Below, in pieces: positions 47,561 to 60,210 of a stretch of DNA of 64,000 nt. Position numbers and translations under genes: made by a program. Origin of the DNA: Apricaphanius iberus (taxonomy: Eukaryota > Chordata > Actinopteri > Cyprinodontiformes > Aphaniidae); contig JAPXFQ010001709.1 of assembly GCA_028564705.1 (NCBI GenBank), positions 434,001 to 498,000 on the forward strand. Reading direction: 5' to 3'. Below the pieces are notes generated by a model, which was given only the letters and a program-made list of their open reading frames with translations, was not told where the DNA came from and did no database searches. Every line of letters starts with the position of its first letter. Positions within the stretch are counted from its first letter, which is position 1.

Positions 47561-49062
47561 AAATTTTGGACACGAGGATTCTTGATTCAGATTGTTCACC
47601 CACACCCTTTGGCTGCATAAAGCTCCGTATAGATAAACTTTGATTAATTGTTTGATATTAAACATTGTTCCGTGCCTCTCCCTCAACCACAACCTCCTTG
47701 AATCAGTCTCAGTGGAACTGCATTTTCTAGATCTCAGTTAGGATTATTACTCATGAAATGCCACATATCAGCTCACTTATGTATGATGAATATTCAAATA
47801 GCTACAAAAAACTAAATACTGTATTCTACATTTTTAAAAGTAAAAGTCCACATTTTAGTCTGCATTTTCAAGACCATTGTCTGGGTCTGAATTTACCTGC
47901 GCTTTACTTTAATAAAACCTCCTTTATATGTTTAGGATCCTATAACAAATCAATAATTCATGCAGATACCATGCAATTAGTTCACAACTGTCAAGTAGAC
48001 TTGAATCCTCTTTAAGGCTAACATCTCTTTTGGTGTTGGTTTTGACAAGATACAATAATGATTGAATTTTACAGCTCTTTCAAAATCCATAATGTTTAAT
48101 GTCGATGAAATTGTTTTGTGGCTGCAGAAGGAAAAAGACATTAAGTTAAATCCACTTATATTAATTATAAAGTTAAAAAACCATCTATTGCCATCACACA
48201 AAAAGTAGTAAACTGAAGAGAATGTATGATATACATTCTCCTGTTAAATATTTCAAATATAGTGAAAATTTTGAAATTCAGCTAACCTTAATTTAAAGTC
48301 CAACCATCTGAATGAGCTGGGCAAAAAAAGTCTGAGGAGAAATAAGAAGACACAGAGAGAGGGGGAGCAGGAAATATTATTCCACCCAGTGAGGTGAGCC
48401 GCACAGGCTGAACAGGCTGACATTTAATAGTCTGCATGAACATGAGATGGCGCATCATATGAGTGTTCCAACTTGTTTGGTTGGTTTGGCAGCACACAGT
48501 AAGGAAAAGGCTGGACAAAAAACCCCAAAAAAACGAGGTTAGCATCAAGACCTGATCCCACCTCATTACCCTTGTTACAGCTCACTGAGAGGCTTCTATG
48601 AAATTCCGAACATTTCTAGCTGAATGCTTTTGATAATACACATAATACAATACATAAAGGCACATAATTATATCAAGTAGCTTTAATGTATTTTCCAGAT
48701 TTGACTAGAACTTTTTGAAGGTTTTATTTTCCATTTCATTAGCCATTACGTTGATGCAAATTCTCAGTCAGTTAAATGTAAGTAAACTGGATTGGGAGTA
48801 TCCATTTAATCAACTAAGGTTAAAGCTCCCAATCCAGTTTCCGAACTAAAGAAGAAGCCTCTTGGGTGAAACTTTTTCAGGACAACAAAAAAAGCCCAGT
48901 TGTCCTTATTTAACTCTCAAGAATTCATTAGTCAATACTAGCCAACACAAGTTATTTATGTAAAATATATTGCTTTAATGAATTAGATTAACCCCAATTC
49001 AGAAATCATATTTTATCAAGAGCTATGGTTAGATTTGATGTGAATATTTAAAATGTCTTTTT
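47561..49062. other. Spacer with a perfect inverted repeat
   Basis: AT-rich and non-coding; apart from the inverted repeat at 48784-48840 nothing was recognised. Confidence 0.4.
48784..48840. repeat. Perfect 15-bp inverted repeat, 27-nt loop
   Basis: AAACTGGATTGGGAG at 48784-48798 is repeated as its exact reverse complement at 48826-48840. The flanks do not extend the pairing. It could form an RNA hairpin on either strand. Confidence 0.9.
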
Positions 49063-50216
49063 TAGGGGTGTCCCCGACGAAGGATTTACACATTCCAATC
49101 AGAATTGTCGAATCTTTCTATAGCCCACTGACTGTCAACTGTTCAGTGTATACAGGATGCGTGGGGGACAACTTATGGGTAATGTGTTTGTGTTCATTTT
49201 AGAAGTTCTCCATTTTACACTATAGTTTGTGTTCCAAATGTAGTAATTTTCTTTATTTATCCTTCGAAGTATGTTTTTGTCAGTGTTTGGTGGCGTTTGT
49301 CCATGCACCGTCATAGAGATGGCAGTTTACAGGATTTATATGTCTGCCTTGAGTGTCATGTAGTCTAGTTCTGCCTGCTCATGCTGGACTTGGATAGAAC
49401 ACTGCCCCCTAGTGGTTTTGTGGTGCAAGGATGAGAGAAGGTAAACTGCAGCACTCTCTTCAGTGACTTCTGTGCTTGGTACAGTGATGTTGCCAATTAA
49501 ACCTTTGGTTCATTTATATTTTGTCGAACAGGTTTATTATATTTAAACACTGTTTAAACTTAATATAAGTGTAAAACTAAACAGGGAGAGGCAGCTTTCA
49601 ACTTCTATACTCCCCAAATTTGGAACAAACTTCCAGGCGAATGCAAAAATACTGAATCGTTGGGCTCTTTTAAATCAATGATTAAAACTCTACTATTCAG
49701 AGATGCATTTGAGTCTTAAATTGCGTTTTTTTGATCATTCTTTGATTCTCGTGTTTTTTTTTTTTTTAACTGTGTGTTTTATCTGTTTTTCATCTCCATT
49801 CTTTTGCATAAATTTGTTTCTTATACCATACCTAAATTGCCCTGTGCACTTTGCTATTATTAATGGATTTTCATGTTTTATTTGTTTTATTTTATTTTAT
49901 ACTCACATAAATTTTATATTATGCTTATATTACTAAATGCATTTCTTTTAGTGATGATCACGTATTTGGTTCCTTTACCACTGAATCATGTAAAGCGCCT
50001 TTAATTGTCTTGTGTTGAACGTGTGCTATAAATAAAATTGCCTTCCCTACATGACCGGTATCTCTGAGTAATTAGTCAATGAGCACCCTTATAATGCCAA
50101 AACTGAATGATGCTTGGCTTGTTTCATCTGCGAAGATTCGACCTTGAGATTGTTGGTTGAATCTAGGCTCCGCCTATCGATGCATCAAATCTTCAACTAT
50201 TCGGGGTCATCTCTAG
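49063..50216. mobile_element. Non-autonomous hAT-like element with an inserted LINE tail
   Basis: The left end TAGGGGTGTCCCCGACGAAG and right end (inverted CTAGAGATGACCCCGAATAG) share a GG-GT-CCCCGA core typical of a fish hAT-like family. About 1.15 kb, of which 49575-50045 is an L2 3' end in plus orientation. No transposase. An 8-bp target duplication was not found. Confidence 0.55.
49575..50045 (+). pseudogene. L2-type LINE 3' end, copy 3
   Basis: It contains GGAACAAACTTCCAGGCGAA, GCTCTTTTAAATCAATGATT and CTCTACTATTCAGAG, which recur almost letter for letter at 54665-54755. It then has the tail ATCATGTAAAGCGCC and TGTGCTATAAATAAAATTGC. It is a short 5'-truncated copy. Confidence 0.85.
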
Positions 50217-52479
50217 TATTTAAAAATATATATTTTTTGATTATTTAACTAAGAATGCAACAGTTTGCCTAGCGATATGCAATTTAAACTATTCTGTTTT
50301 TGTCATGGTGTTCAGTCCAACAACTGAGGAAAAATGGTGAATGTGTGTGATTGACATCTGTACTGTAACAAAGCAAACCAGGAATGAAGCCATTGAAGTC
50401 TTTGTTCAACTCCAGGCAAGCGGGGGAAAAAAATAACATTGTTTTATAAAACTCTTTCCAAGCTAAAACGCCTATTCTTAGTACTTTACATTATGATGAG
50501 AGACAAACTGGCCTTTCCGTGCTGCTCCCATCCCTCACTGATAAGGCAGCTAACAGTGGAGATGCATTTTTAGGAAAAACAAAAGAAAATGCCATAGTTA
50601 CTGTGGAGGAGAATGGCAAGAAGCTACAAGGAAAAAGCAGCACTGACACAAGGCAACAACAAGACAGAGTCTTAATCATATAATATATGAGTTATACTTT
50701 CTAAAATGAGGGAGAAAAATAATTCACTATTTGACAATATTTAAATTCTTTTTAACTATAAGAATAACTGTAAGGCATCTGCCTTCCTCTTTTTGGTCTT
50801 CCATATTTCTTTTCTTCCATCTAAACATTTATCTGGTCGTGTGCCAGCAGACATCAGGTGTACATCACATTGATTTTTAGTCTGTTGATAAGGGAATGTC
50901 TTAGAAAACAAATCTTTCCTGGTGCGGTGAAGTTTTTCATTGATTTAAAGATTTAGTGATTTTTTTCCTCCCTCATGGCCTTTGAGTAGACACACGTTGG
51001 TCAATAGCAGCCCACTGTATGTTTGTGTTTCCTGCTGCACTTCTTCATGTGGGTCTTTGGCATTTGAGAATAAATCTTAACCCAACAGGGTGTATTGTGC
51101 CACGGCAGCAGCTGTTAAGCCCTGATACGAGGCTGTAGAGGATTTAAAAGCTTCAGCCAGTGGAAATATTACAACTTGTACATGCAGCTGACAATGTATC
51201 TTTTCTGGATAATAGAGCTTAGGCAGCAGCTTGAGATGCTGTTTTTAGCTGCTTCAAACACTTTCGACTCAATGATTTGTTTTATTTGTATTGATTATTC
51301 TAATTAAGCAGATGACTGTTATAATTACACTGAAATTACCAGACAAACTTGAACATTTTGGCATAATTATCTTTCAAAATTGGACACGCCCACCATTCTT
51401 GGAACCAACCAGAAAGAGAATCGAGCTCCAATTAAATGTCAGCAGGGACGGCAGAAAAAGCCCCGAAATGGTATTACTCAAGAAGTAGTTGGCATGACAA
51501 CAATCCAAGGGTGACATTAAGTCAATAATTATGCCCATAATGTGGATGGATATAATTAAAGCTTTTATATTCATAAAGAAAAGCATGTTTTTGCCTGTTC
51601 ATCAATCAGCACAATGCTTAAAAGCCCATCAGCTCAGATGTGTTTAGGTGATCCAGCTAGACACATTTTAAAGAAAATAATGTTCACATGTGTACAATAA
51701 AAGGACAAATTATTATATTACTATTATTATTATAACAACTATATCTGATGTTGCTGTAAAAGCCAATGCTAACAAGAATCAAGCCGTTATAGAACAGCAG
51801 TAAATAAAAATAAATAATGACAATTATTTCCAACTCTGTTGGGAGAACCATCTAGAACGATTGGTCTTTAATGGTTCATTCCACATGTTCTTCAATTCTC
51901 TCTTTCAACTGTGCTTTCAAAATCTTTGAAACTTTGGCATCTTGGTCAATATAATCCATGTCAGCTGCAGACATCTGTTGAAGTGAGACTCCATTAGACA
52001 GGATGAATATTTTCCCGGAATGTTACGTTTGAAATCAAGAAATATTTGTCAACCAGTATCATGTTTCACATGCTCTTTGCAATGTGAATATTAAGGTGCT
52101 TCTGTATTAAAGTTTTCTAAGACTTTCAGGTGTTTAAAAATAAGTCTAGAGAACACAGAGACATACGATTGTTTAACTAATTTTTTGTGATATATAAAGA
52201 TTAAGGGGAATGTTAATAATTTATGAAGGATATGCGAGAGTAAGATGGATGCTGATAATATAAAGATAGTATAGTTGTGTGGATTTTATCCAATTGTGCT
52301 TTGAACCTTTGACTGTAATAGAAAACGATGGAAATGTCTGTTTTTGGGAAATCTTAGAGTTAAAGTTATACTATATATTCGGTAGGGAGCAGAGAAAATG
52401 GTTAGCAAAGCTGAAAGTGCTAAAAGAGCTCTGGCAGTTGACGTCACTTCTCCCAGCATGCAACAGTTCAAATTGAATA
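50217..52479. other. Spacer, nothing recognised
   Basis: AT-rich non-coding DNA with short ATT/TTA runs near 51709-51733. No gene or element was found. Confidence 0.4.
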
Positions 52480-52720
52480 TAGTTATATGCAACTAACCCA
52501 AACTTAGAACCAGTAAATACGGTGGAGACCTGCTGTGCCCCAGGATGCCATAGCAGACGTGAACGAGATCAGGGGAGTGTTCTTTAGTATTCCCAAGGAT
52601 CTGGAACACAACGATTGGATTATTGAAATGAAACGCGCTAGCAATCAGCTAAAATGAAGCTGTGGGACGCTGTGAGCAAAGGTCTCCACTTATGTGGTGA
52701 CAAGTTATCAGGTACATAAA
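52480..52720 (+). pseudogene. THAP-domain relic
   Basis: The plus strand reads CCAPGCHSRRERDQGSV, then after a frameshift FSIPKDLEHNDWIIEMKRAS, then a stop, then in another frame LWDAVSKGLHLCGDKL. These match the order of a THAP zinc-binding DNA-binding domain (C2CH): the initial Cys pair, the F-IPKD core and the final C..H box. In the last box the His is replaced by Lys. THAP domains are found in host proteins and in P-element-like and Kolobok-type transposases; a dead transposon is the simplest explanation. Confidence 0.65.
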
Positions 52721-53910
52721 CCAACGCTTCCTCAGCTTTTTATGGTATTAGTTTACATGTTTTTATTAAGATTCTTAGCACACTTCCTACAGTTATTTTG
52801 CCGTGGGTTTTTCTTGTTGCTCACATATCAACAAGTAAACATCTCATAAGACTCTGTAGAATCATAGTCTTTGTGATGTCTCTATACTGATGTTTACATG
52901 TCTCGTGATCACAGCGAGAAACACACATTTTTTTTTCACACAATGAGTAATAGTCTGATATTGACACACAGAAAAAGCACACAGACATAACTTAGCTGAA
53001 TGGGACATTGTATATGTCAGGGTATCTCAAGTCCGGTAAAAGGTCCACTCCGACAGCTTCTGAAGTTTTAAAAAGTATCCCAGGGGCATGGTATGGGTCA
53101 AAGACGTTTTCCGGTATATACAATAATATTTTGTTTTTTAAAATGGGAAGTCAACTCTGACAGAGTTAAATCACAGCCGGCGACGTTCATTTTGATTACA
53201 TTCATGTCTGCCAGCATGGCGCCCACGCTCTGAAAGTCACGTGACGTCCGTAGCTCTATTGACAAGAGTCTTGTCTACTGCTTTTAGCCTCACGCTAAAA
53301 GCAGTTTAAAATGTCCCCCCTGAAGACAAGTTATCCTAAAGTATTACTCCATTCCTGGATCAGAGTGGTTCAACATATAGAAAACGTTTGTACTGTTCGA
53401 TGGTGCAATACAAGACCTCAAATAAATAAAATGGATTCTCACATGGCTCAGTGTTGGAACAACCTTTTTAGTTTATAAAAATAAATACCACAATTATCTA
53501 AATAAAATTATCTACTTTTCAACAGATGCCATTTTTGGTAATAAAAAAAATTCAGTAAATATATAGTTAGTAAGAAAGTTGCGTAAACCTAAAAAAACAC
53601 GTTTGACAAATTCTCAAAAGTAAAAAGGACAAAATTTATGACTTTTGGCAACCAAAAGGGGAACATTTAATCACTATGGGAAATAGATTAAATTCTGACA
53701 TATCGGAACTTGTCGAAGTAGTCATTTATAAATAAGAAGCACGCAAAAGGTAGCAATCTTAAAACTAATAGCAATTCGAACAGAATAAGGGTTTAGATTT
53801 TGTATTAGTTTCCTTACCATCCATTTTTGAATTACTTTATAAGGTTTAGGGAGCATGTATGAGATCAACTCAGAGAAGCAAGAATTTTACATAATTTTAA
53901 ATCATGGGTA
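52721..53910. other. Spacer with a short hairpin
   Basis: Non-coding. It may be the rest of the THAP-bearing element, but no termini were identified. The hairpin at 53277-53305 is listed separately. Confidence 0.4.
53277..53305. repeat. Perfect 12-bp hairpin
   Basis: ACTGCTTTTAGC and GCTAAAAGCAGT flank a 5-nt loop (CTCAC). No T-run follows and no gene adjoins, so it is not a terminator. Confidence 0.9.
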
Positions 53911-54068
53911 CCCAAGTCCAGTCCTTGAGACCTACCATCCTGCAACTCTTGCGTGCCTCCCTGCTCCAACACACCTGAATCAAATGTTTGTATTCTCCCA
54001 CCAGTCATCCAACTCTGCAGAGGCCTGGTAACAAGCTGTTCATTTGAGGACGGGAGTCAGGCACCCTG
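53911..54068. repeat. Family P palindromic repeat, compact copy
   Basis: The ends GGGTACCCAAGTCCAGTCCT and (inverted) GGGTGCCTGACTCCCGTCCT pair, with CTCCAACACACCTGAATCAA and CTCTGCAGAGGCCTGGTAAC inside. This compact copy shows the uninterrupted length of the family. Confidence 0.75.
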
Positions 54069-54369
54069 ATGTAGATACAAAGGACATTGAAAGAGTTTTT
54101 ATGATTAATTAATTCCTATACAAATGTCACTTTTCCCACCTTTTATGTTGGCCTTTGGGTCTCTCCTGATTCTCAAAACACTTGAGACATAAATAAAACC
54201 AACAATGCATCCAAATATTGTGATTCGATAAGCCATTTTAAAAACTGCCATAATGTGATGTCATAATAAGCAAAATTTGCACGTTACACCCCGAGTGTAG
54301 AATGAGTGTACCTAAGTGTAGACACTGCGGTCTACTCTTAAGTATACCTAAATCTAACAGGTTTTCCTA

Positions 54370-55030
54370 AAAAGTCAATCAGACAGCTGAAGCTGATCCA
54401 GAACGCTGCCCTTCACATTCTCACTAGAACCAGGAAAGTAAAACATCACGCAAGTTCTTAAGTCCCTCCACTGACTCCCTGTAGCTCAGAGAATAGATTT
54501 TAAAATACTCCTAATTTATACATCACTGAATGGATTAGCACCAAAGTATGTTGAAGACCTGTTGTCACTATACCAACCAAGCAGACCACTCAGGTTCTCC
54601 AACTTTAGTTTACTAAACATCCCTAAAAGCAGAACTAAAAATGGAGAAGCAGCTTTCACCATCAGGGATCTGGAACAAACTTCTAGACGACTGCAAAAAT
54701 GCAGAATCGTTAGGCTCTTTTAAATCAAAGATTAAAACTCTACTATTCAGAGCTGATTTTGCTTTTTTTTAATAATAATAATAATAATTTTATTTAATCA
54801 CTGTTATCACTTGTCAATCGCTAAATGTTTTCTATTATTTTATCTGTTTTACATTTTTATAATTTTACATACATTTTCTTTTATAAATTTTCTACATGCT
54901 TCAATACTACATGTTTTCTTTTAATGATTCTGTTATTTTCACACTTTTGTCATGTATTTGGTTTCTTTACCACTAAATCATGTAAAGCACCTTGTGTTGA
55001 AAGTGTGCTATATATATAAAATTGCAATTG
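54370..55030 (+). pseudogene. L2-type LINE 3' end, copy 4
   Basis: It encodes the same C-terminal text as copy 2 (LKLIQNAALHILTRTRK-like, then SLNGLAPKYVEDLL) with breaks. It contains an AAT microsatellite at 54771-54789 and ends ATCATGTAAAGCACC, TGTGCTATATATATAAAATT. 5'-truncated and inactive. Confidence 0.85.
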
Positions 55031-58000
55031 TGCTAAACTGTTCATTCTGTATGGAACTCCCATAAACCAGATATGAGCTGCTCATATCACTTCATGTGAG
55101 AGTGATTCTGTGCAAAGAACTATAAAGAACACATACCTATTCCAACTTGTTTTAAAAGAGAAATAATTTGTTCTCTTTAATGCTGCTACTCGCTGTGCAT
55201 AAGACTAAACAGAAATGTTATTTAAATTATTGTTTTGTGCTGTATTTCATTCCAATGACGAACATTTTTTGACCAATTACAAGCTGCTCCCATCTGTGTG
55301 TGTATAAAAAGAGAAATAGTTTGTTCCCTTTAAAGCACAAATGACTGATAAAACTTAAAGATTTAGCTACTGTTGGGTTAAAACTGACTAAATGGAGGTC
55401 TAGTGGTCCACCACTAAGAACTACATCTCCCAGAATGCACCAGCAAAATGACCACAGATTGCTGATAAATACCTATGCAGGAATGGTGGCCCTCAGTCAA
55501 ACAGGAACAGCACATCAAGCTCTACTCATGAAGTTTACTTTAAAGACGCCAATGGTTGGTAAATGTTTTGGTTTATGTTGGTGAAATTCTTGAGTTGTAC
55601 CTGGAAATTATTTTTGGTTAACTGCTAGAGTTTAAGTTGAAGCACTGCATTATTGTAGTGATTTTATGTTTGACAGTTAATGTGTTTAACATTCATTTAT
55701 TTTAATAGTAAGATGTCAAAAAAGGGTTACATTCATTGCTAAAACAGTAATGTATTTAATCTAATTTAGGAAAATCTTTGTTTGATGATATATTACAAAG
55801 TATTGTTGCTAACCTTTGTTTCTGTGCTTTGAAGGTTATCAACCTGATGAACTATGCATTGATCAACTTGAAGCCAATAATCTTTAAGTTGGAAAAATAA
55901 AACTTGATGAAATCTGAATTCAAGAGTTGTCCCAGAGTTTCCGTTTGGAGTGGAGCTAGAGTGGAGTTTAACAGCTACAAATTCTTGTTTTATGATTTAT
56001 GCTTTAAACATGTATCTGTTTAATTTAAGAAATCCTTAAAAAAAAGACTTCAAGAAATGGAAGTGTGTGTTTTAAGTGTAATTAGTAGTTTGTGTTGGGT
56101 TTAGATTAAAAATATATTTAAACAGCTTTATACACAGAAAAAGACAAAAAAAGACACTGCCCTTCCTTTTTCTTGTCTTTTTAGTCCGATTCTTTTTGGT
56201 TCTAATTTTCTTTCTTCGTCTGGCTGCTTTTTGTAACATTGCATTTTGGAATATTCGCGTTTCAATTTTGCCGATGTATTAATTAGTGGAGTCAGTACTG
56301 ATATGTACATCAAACAGACATTAGAAACCACCTGATCAAAAGGCTTATCAACACTTAAAAAACAGACGTTTAAAAGTGGCCAGAGAATTCTGATCAGTGC
56401 ATCTCAATGTTTTTTTTCGCAGGGACCGTAAACTCAAACCTAATTATTGCCTCCTAGGGTGATTAGGAGCCGGTCTCTACAGCCATCATAATAGATATTA
56501 GCTCCACCAGGTTTTTCTTTTTTTATGTCAGGTTTGTTTTTATGCCACCAGCTGCAAATTAATATTTAAGCCAACTGCCAGAAGCAGATGCCAGCGTATT
56601 GTTAGGTCAATCAATCTCTACTTCAATCGGTGATCAAATTTCCTCCATTATCTTTATTTTATTCAGTGCTGCACTAGGTGAACACAAATGACTCAAAACT
56701 CTTGATCCAGGTAAGACAGTCAGTAAATCCAATAAAGCCTTCAATTATGATAATGGTTAATTTACTATTCATTGACCTTCAAAAAACTAGTCACCAAATA
56801 AGCAAAAAAAACAAAGTTATGGTTCTGTTCAGCCATACATAAGAGTCAAATAAAATAAAAAACCACCTTCTATGTTCTATTCGAAGAGCCTCAATTAAAA
56901 AGTTGGGCAGACTGTAGGGTGGTGAGACTACAGAAAAAAAATCTGCAAATCTATGATAATTGAAATGTAGCAAAACCTACGTAATCAGCTATTGTTTACA
57001 TATATAAGTTTAATATTACATGTAGTATATCCGTGGAATAATCTTTGTCAAGTTACCCACAGAAAATTTACTTGTGAACAAAACCACAAAGAGAGCTAAA
57101 CTCTTTTTACAACAAACTGCATAAAACCTATTAAAGCATTAAAATCATTCAGATGTCTTAAAAAAAACAATTCTAGTTATTTGAGCGAATCTAAAAAGTT
57201 GCCTATTCATTTAGAGAACCTTAAGCAACTAAGTGATTTTAGATGCAGCAGGACTGATAAAAGCAGCAAAGAAAGGCGGATAGAAAACGACCTTGGCTGT
57301 GCTTGTTGGCAGCCGTTAAAGTGAAAAGAAGAGTGAAGGAGCAAAGGAAAACATGGGTGACAGCATGAGACAGTGGGAGATGGACAGCACTGGGGCTCGT
57401 GTCTTTATCTCTGCATCATTTAGCTGCTCTTCAGCTTTCACCCCGTGGCCTGCGCTGTTAATGCATTCACACTACAGGAGACAGCCTTGTGTGAGTAGAT
57501 ACAATGGACTGGTGAAGCTGTGTAGTCATTTAAAATTAAGCAATTCATCTCTAATCTACTTTGTTCACATTTGTTTCCTGCTGAATCATATTTTAGACAT
57601 ATTTCTCTACAACAAGCAGTTATTAGCTCATCTTTTATACTAAAATTAACGTATATTATAGATTAAACCCCCAGTTTTGGTATTTCATCAGTTCTGGTCA
57701 ATGATTTTATTTAATTTAGTTAAAAATATTTCAATATGAAAGGATAGTGTGGCCAGTGGGTCAGGTTTTAACATCTAAGGCTTCAGCAGATTATGAAATC
57801 CTTAAAGTAAGTAGGCATGTCTGTTGCACAGAATAGCCTGGCCTTCAGCTGTAAAGCTTTTTCTAGTAATACTAGCTGTATAAAACACTGACTATTAGCT
57901 GGGTAATGAGTCAGACTAGATAGAGCCCCCTGTCAGCTGGTCAACTTTAGTTTGAAGACATTAAAAAGAGAGTTGGTTAATATTTCAATTCATGACTGTC

Positions 58001-58516
58001 TTTACTGTAAGTAAGGAATAAATGTGATTATGCAATGTGCAGCAACAAGTTAGGGAATGGGGAGAACAGTGCTTTTTTAAGGCCTTGTTTTTCTTGATAT
58101 TAGAAACCAGTCCAGGTCCTTTATTGACTAATTTACCACTTAACAGGACAGCATATTTAATTTAACAAATATTACTAATAGCAATAATGAAATTAAAATG
58201 TAAATATGTCTGTCAGAGCTCATTAGTTTACAGATGGATTATCTCAGCAAAGCAGAAGTGCTCACTATCACACATTTAGACTGATTTGTGAACAATGTTA
58301 GAGAGAAATGGTAATATTGTGTATCTGCAATGAATTTTAGATCTTTAAGTCCATCTCATGAAAAATGGGAGGAGAAACAAAGGTGTTGCGTTTATATTTT
58401 TGTTGGTTATAGTTTAACCTCTTTATATTTATTTTTACTCCTGTCTCTGTATAGAAAACAGCCGGTGTCATATAGCTTGGGCGATTAGCCCCCGTGTTTA
58501 TCAGTATTTACTGCAT
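55031..58516. other. Intron segment, nothing recognised
   Basis: AT-rich and non-coding; open frames here (for example 57353-57643) show no domain. Confidence 0.4.
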
Positions 58517-58561
58517 GTCACGCTGATGCTGTGACTCCATGCCAGTCACAGCATCACTGAC
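58517..58561. repeat. 17-bp-paired hairpin
   Basis: TGATGCTGTGACT (58524-58536) and its exact reverse complement (58544-58556) flank a 7-nt loop; a further four base pairs (GTCA/TGAC) extend the stem after a small asymmetric bulge. No gene adjoins. Confidence 0.85.
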
Positions 58562-59578
58562 CACACATCACCAGGCTCCTGATTGGAACTTGAAACTAAC
58601 TGATGTTCACAGATTCTCCTCATCCAATCTGACTGAACTCAAACTATTTTGTAGATTTTTTTATAAATATTTTTCAAAAACAATGTAACATCACAGTTAT
58701 GTGTTGATTTGTGTTGGTTAATCAGATAAAATCCTGATAAAATACACTAAGGTGACAATAAGTAACTGTAGAAAAGTTCTGGCATATAAACACATCCTGT
58801 ACACGAGCAAGCATTGACATTGAGGCAGTCCCTCACACACATTCACATGTCAGACGGTCCTACAATGACCATGTCCCACTCTCAGCTCCATGTTCATCAA
58901 AGGAGAGAAATGTGCCTAGAAGAGACGAGGAGAGCAGCACCTAATGGGGCAGGAGCTGGCTGCAGATTAACAGAAAAAGACTTCAGACACCACAGCGAAT
59001 CTGACTACAAAGAGATTCATATATTAGAGGACAGCTTGTGCTCTTATCTTCTTATCTACACACCAATGGCGCTCAGCTCTGTCACCTCCCTTGTTTGCTG
59101 CCATTGTTGTGATCCTCACTCAGAGGCCTTATTCATCATCTGGTCCTCGCAGTGAGATTCAGCTCGCTTGCAAATGGGTTTGAACAACTGCTGCATGCAT
59201 GAACATAAAGTTAAAATGTGTAAATACAAGTGGTGTTTCTTCGGCTTTGGAAACTGCAAGGAAACAACTAAGAAATGGAGGAGGATCTGATATTAGTCGT
59301 CATGGTCTGAGGTGCAGCGACAACTCGCACACAGCAGTGTCATGGATGTATGATGTCACAAACTTGCATCAAATGTCCATTTTTAAAGCGGTATGAAGTT
59401 TCAAACAGCAGATGATCCACAAAGAAAAAATGTTTGTAGTTGGGATTCATCCTCAACTATCCTCCTGAATGTTTTTGATCAGATATACGGCTTAATTTCA
59501 TTAACCCTTTACCAAGGATGAAATAAAAACAAAGAAAAAAAGACAGAAAAATAATTAGTTAAAGGTGATTGATCTTAC
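58562..59578. other. Intron start, nothing recognised
   Basis: Beginning of the giant Rab intron on the minus strand. The open frame at 58814-59155 (plus) has no domain and no splice support. Confidence 0.4.
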
Positions 59579-59631
59579 CCTGATGTTGTCAAAGGAAGCT
59601 CTGTTAGTGACATCGTACAGCAGCAGCAGAG
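59579..59631 (-). CDS. Rab26/Rab37-type GTPase, exon with strand beta-4
   Basis: A 53-nt exon on the minus strand. It follows a pyrimidine-rich acceptor (CCCTCTTCTACCAG) and ends AGG|GTAAG. It starts with two bases that complete a codon from the upstream exon (G|CT for Ala), then reads LLLLYDVTNRASFDNIR. This is the beta-4 strand and the start of helix alpha-3 of the GTPase fold, in the form specific to Rab26 and Rab37 (the SFDNI segment joined to AWLTEI in the next exon). It ends in phase 0, which matches the start of the exon at 4337-4402. The exon with the P-loop and switch regions would lie further up, beyond the window end. Confidence 0.92.
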
Positions 59632-60155
59632 CTGGTAGAAGAGGGAAGAAAAAGAGCTGTTTTATAATTAGCTTTACTTCATTTTATTAATCACACAAAC
59701 CATGCACAGGAATACTTATCAAGCATAGTTTCCAGCTCCACCAGCTGGGGACTGATGCATATCAGTGCTGATATTAAACAAACCACAAAGAAACAGTGAT
59801 ATCAAACCACTGGGAGAAAACTTATCAAATGACAGATTTAGAGGAACTTACATGAGGCAAGACAGAAAGTGGGAATAATTAAAAGCAGCATTTGAAACAG
59901 TTCACATTCAGATCATTTCATTCGATGTGGTATTTATTATACATAAACTTTAACCTGCTTTGTAGCTTAGATTTATCAGATGTTCATTTTTGAGCTTCAA
60001 ATTCTGAACACGTATTTTGTAAACAGATGTTTTTCTATTAGGGGTGGGAGGGGGGAAAATCGATTCACATAAGAATCTTGATTCTTTGCTTAATGATTAT
60101 GAATCAATTTTTTTAAATTTAACAATAAATTTTCCCCACCCCAAAAAATTAATTT

Positions 60156-60210
60156 TATATATATATATATATATACATATATACATATATATATACATAC
60201 ATACATAAAT
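60156..60210. repeat. (TA)n/(CATA)n microsatellite
   Basis: A run of TA repeats passing into TACATATA and CATACATACATA units. Confidence 0.9.

Larger units (their letters stand above)
4403..59578 (-). other. Giant Rab intron (~55.2 kb)
   Basis: The two Rab exons are consecutive in protein order (the upstream one ends SFDNIR, this one starts AWLTEI), are on the same strand and have matching phase. The interval between them is therefore one intron, GTAAG at its 5' end (near 59578) and CACAG at its 3' end (near 4403). It holds a plus-strand gene and most of the mobile elements listed here. Alternative internal exons cannot be excluded. Confidence 0.8.
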
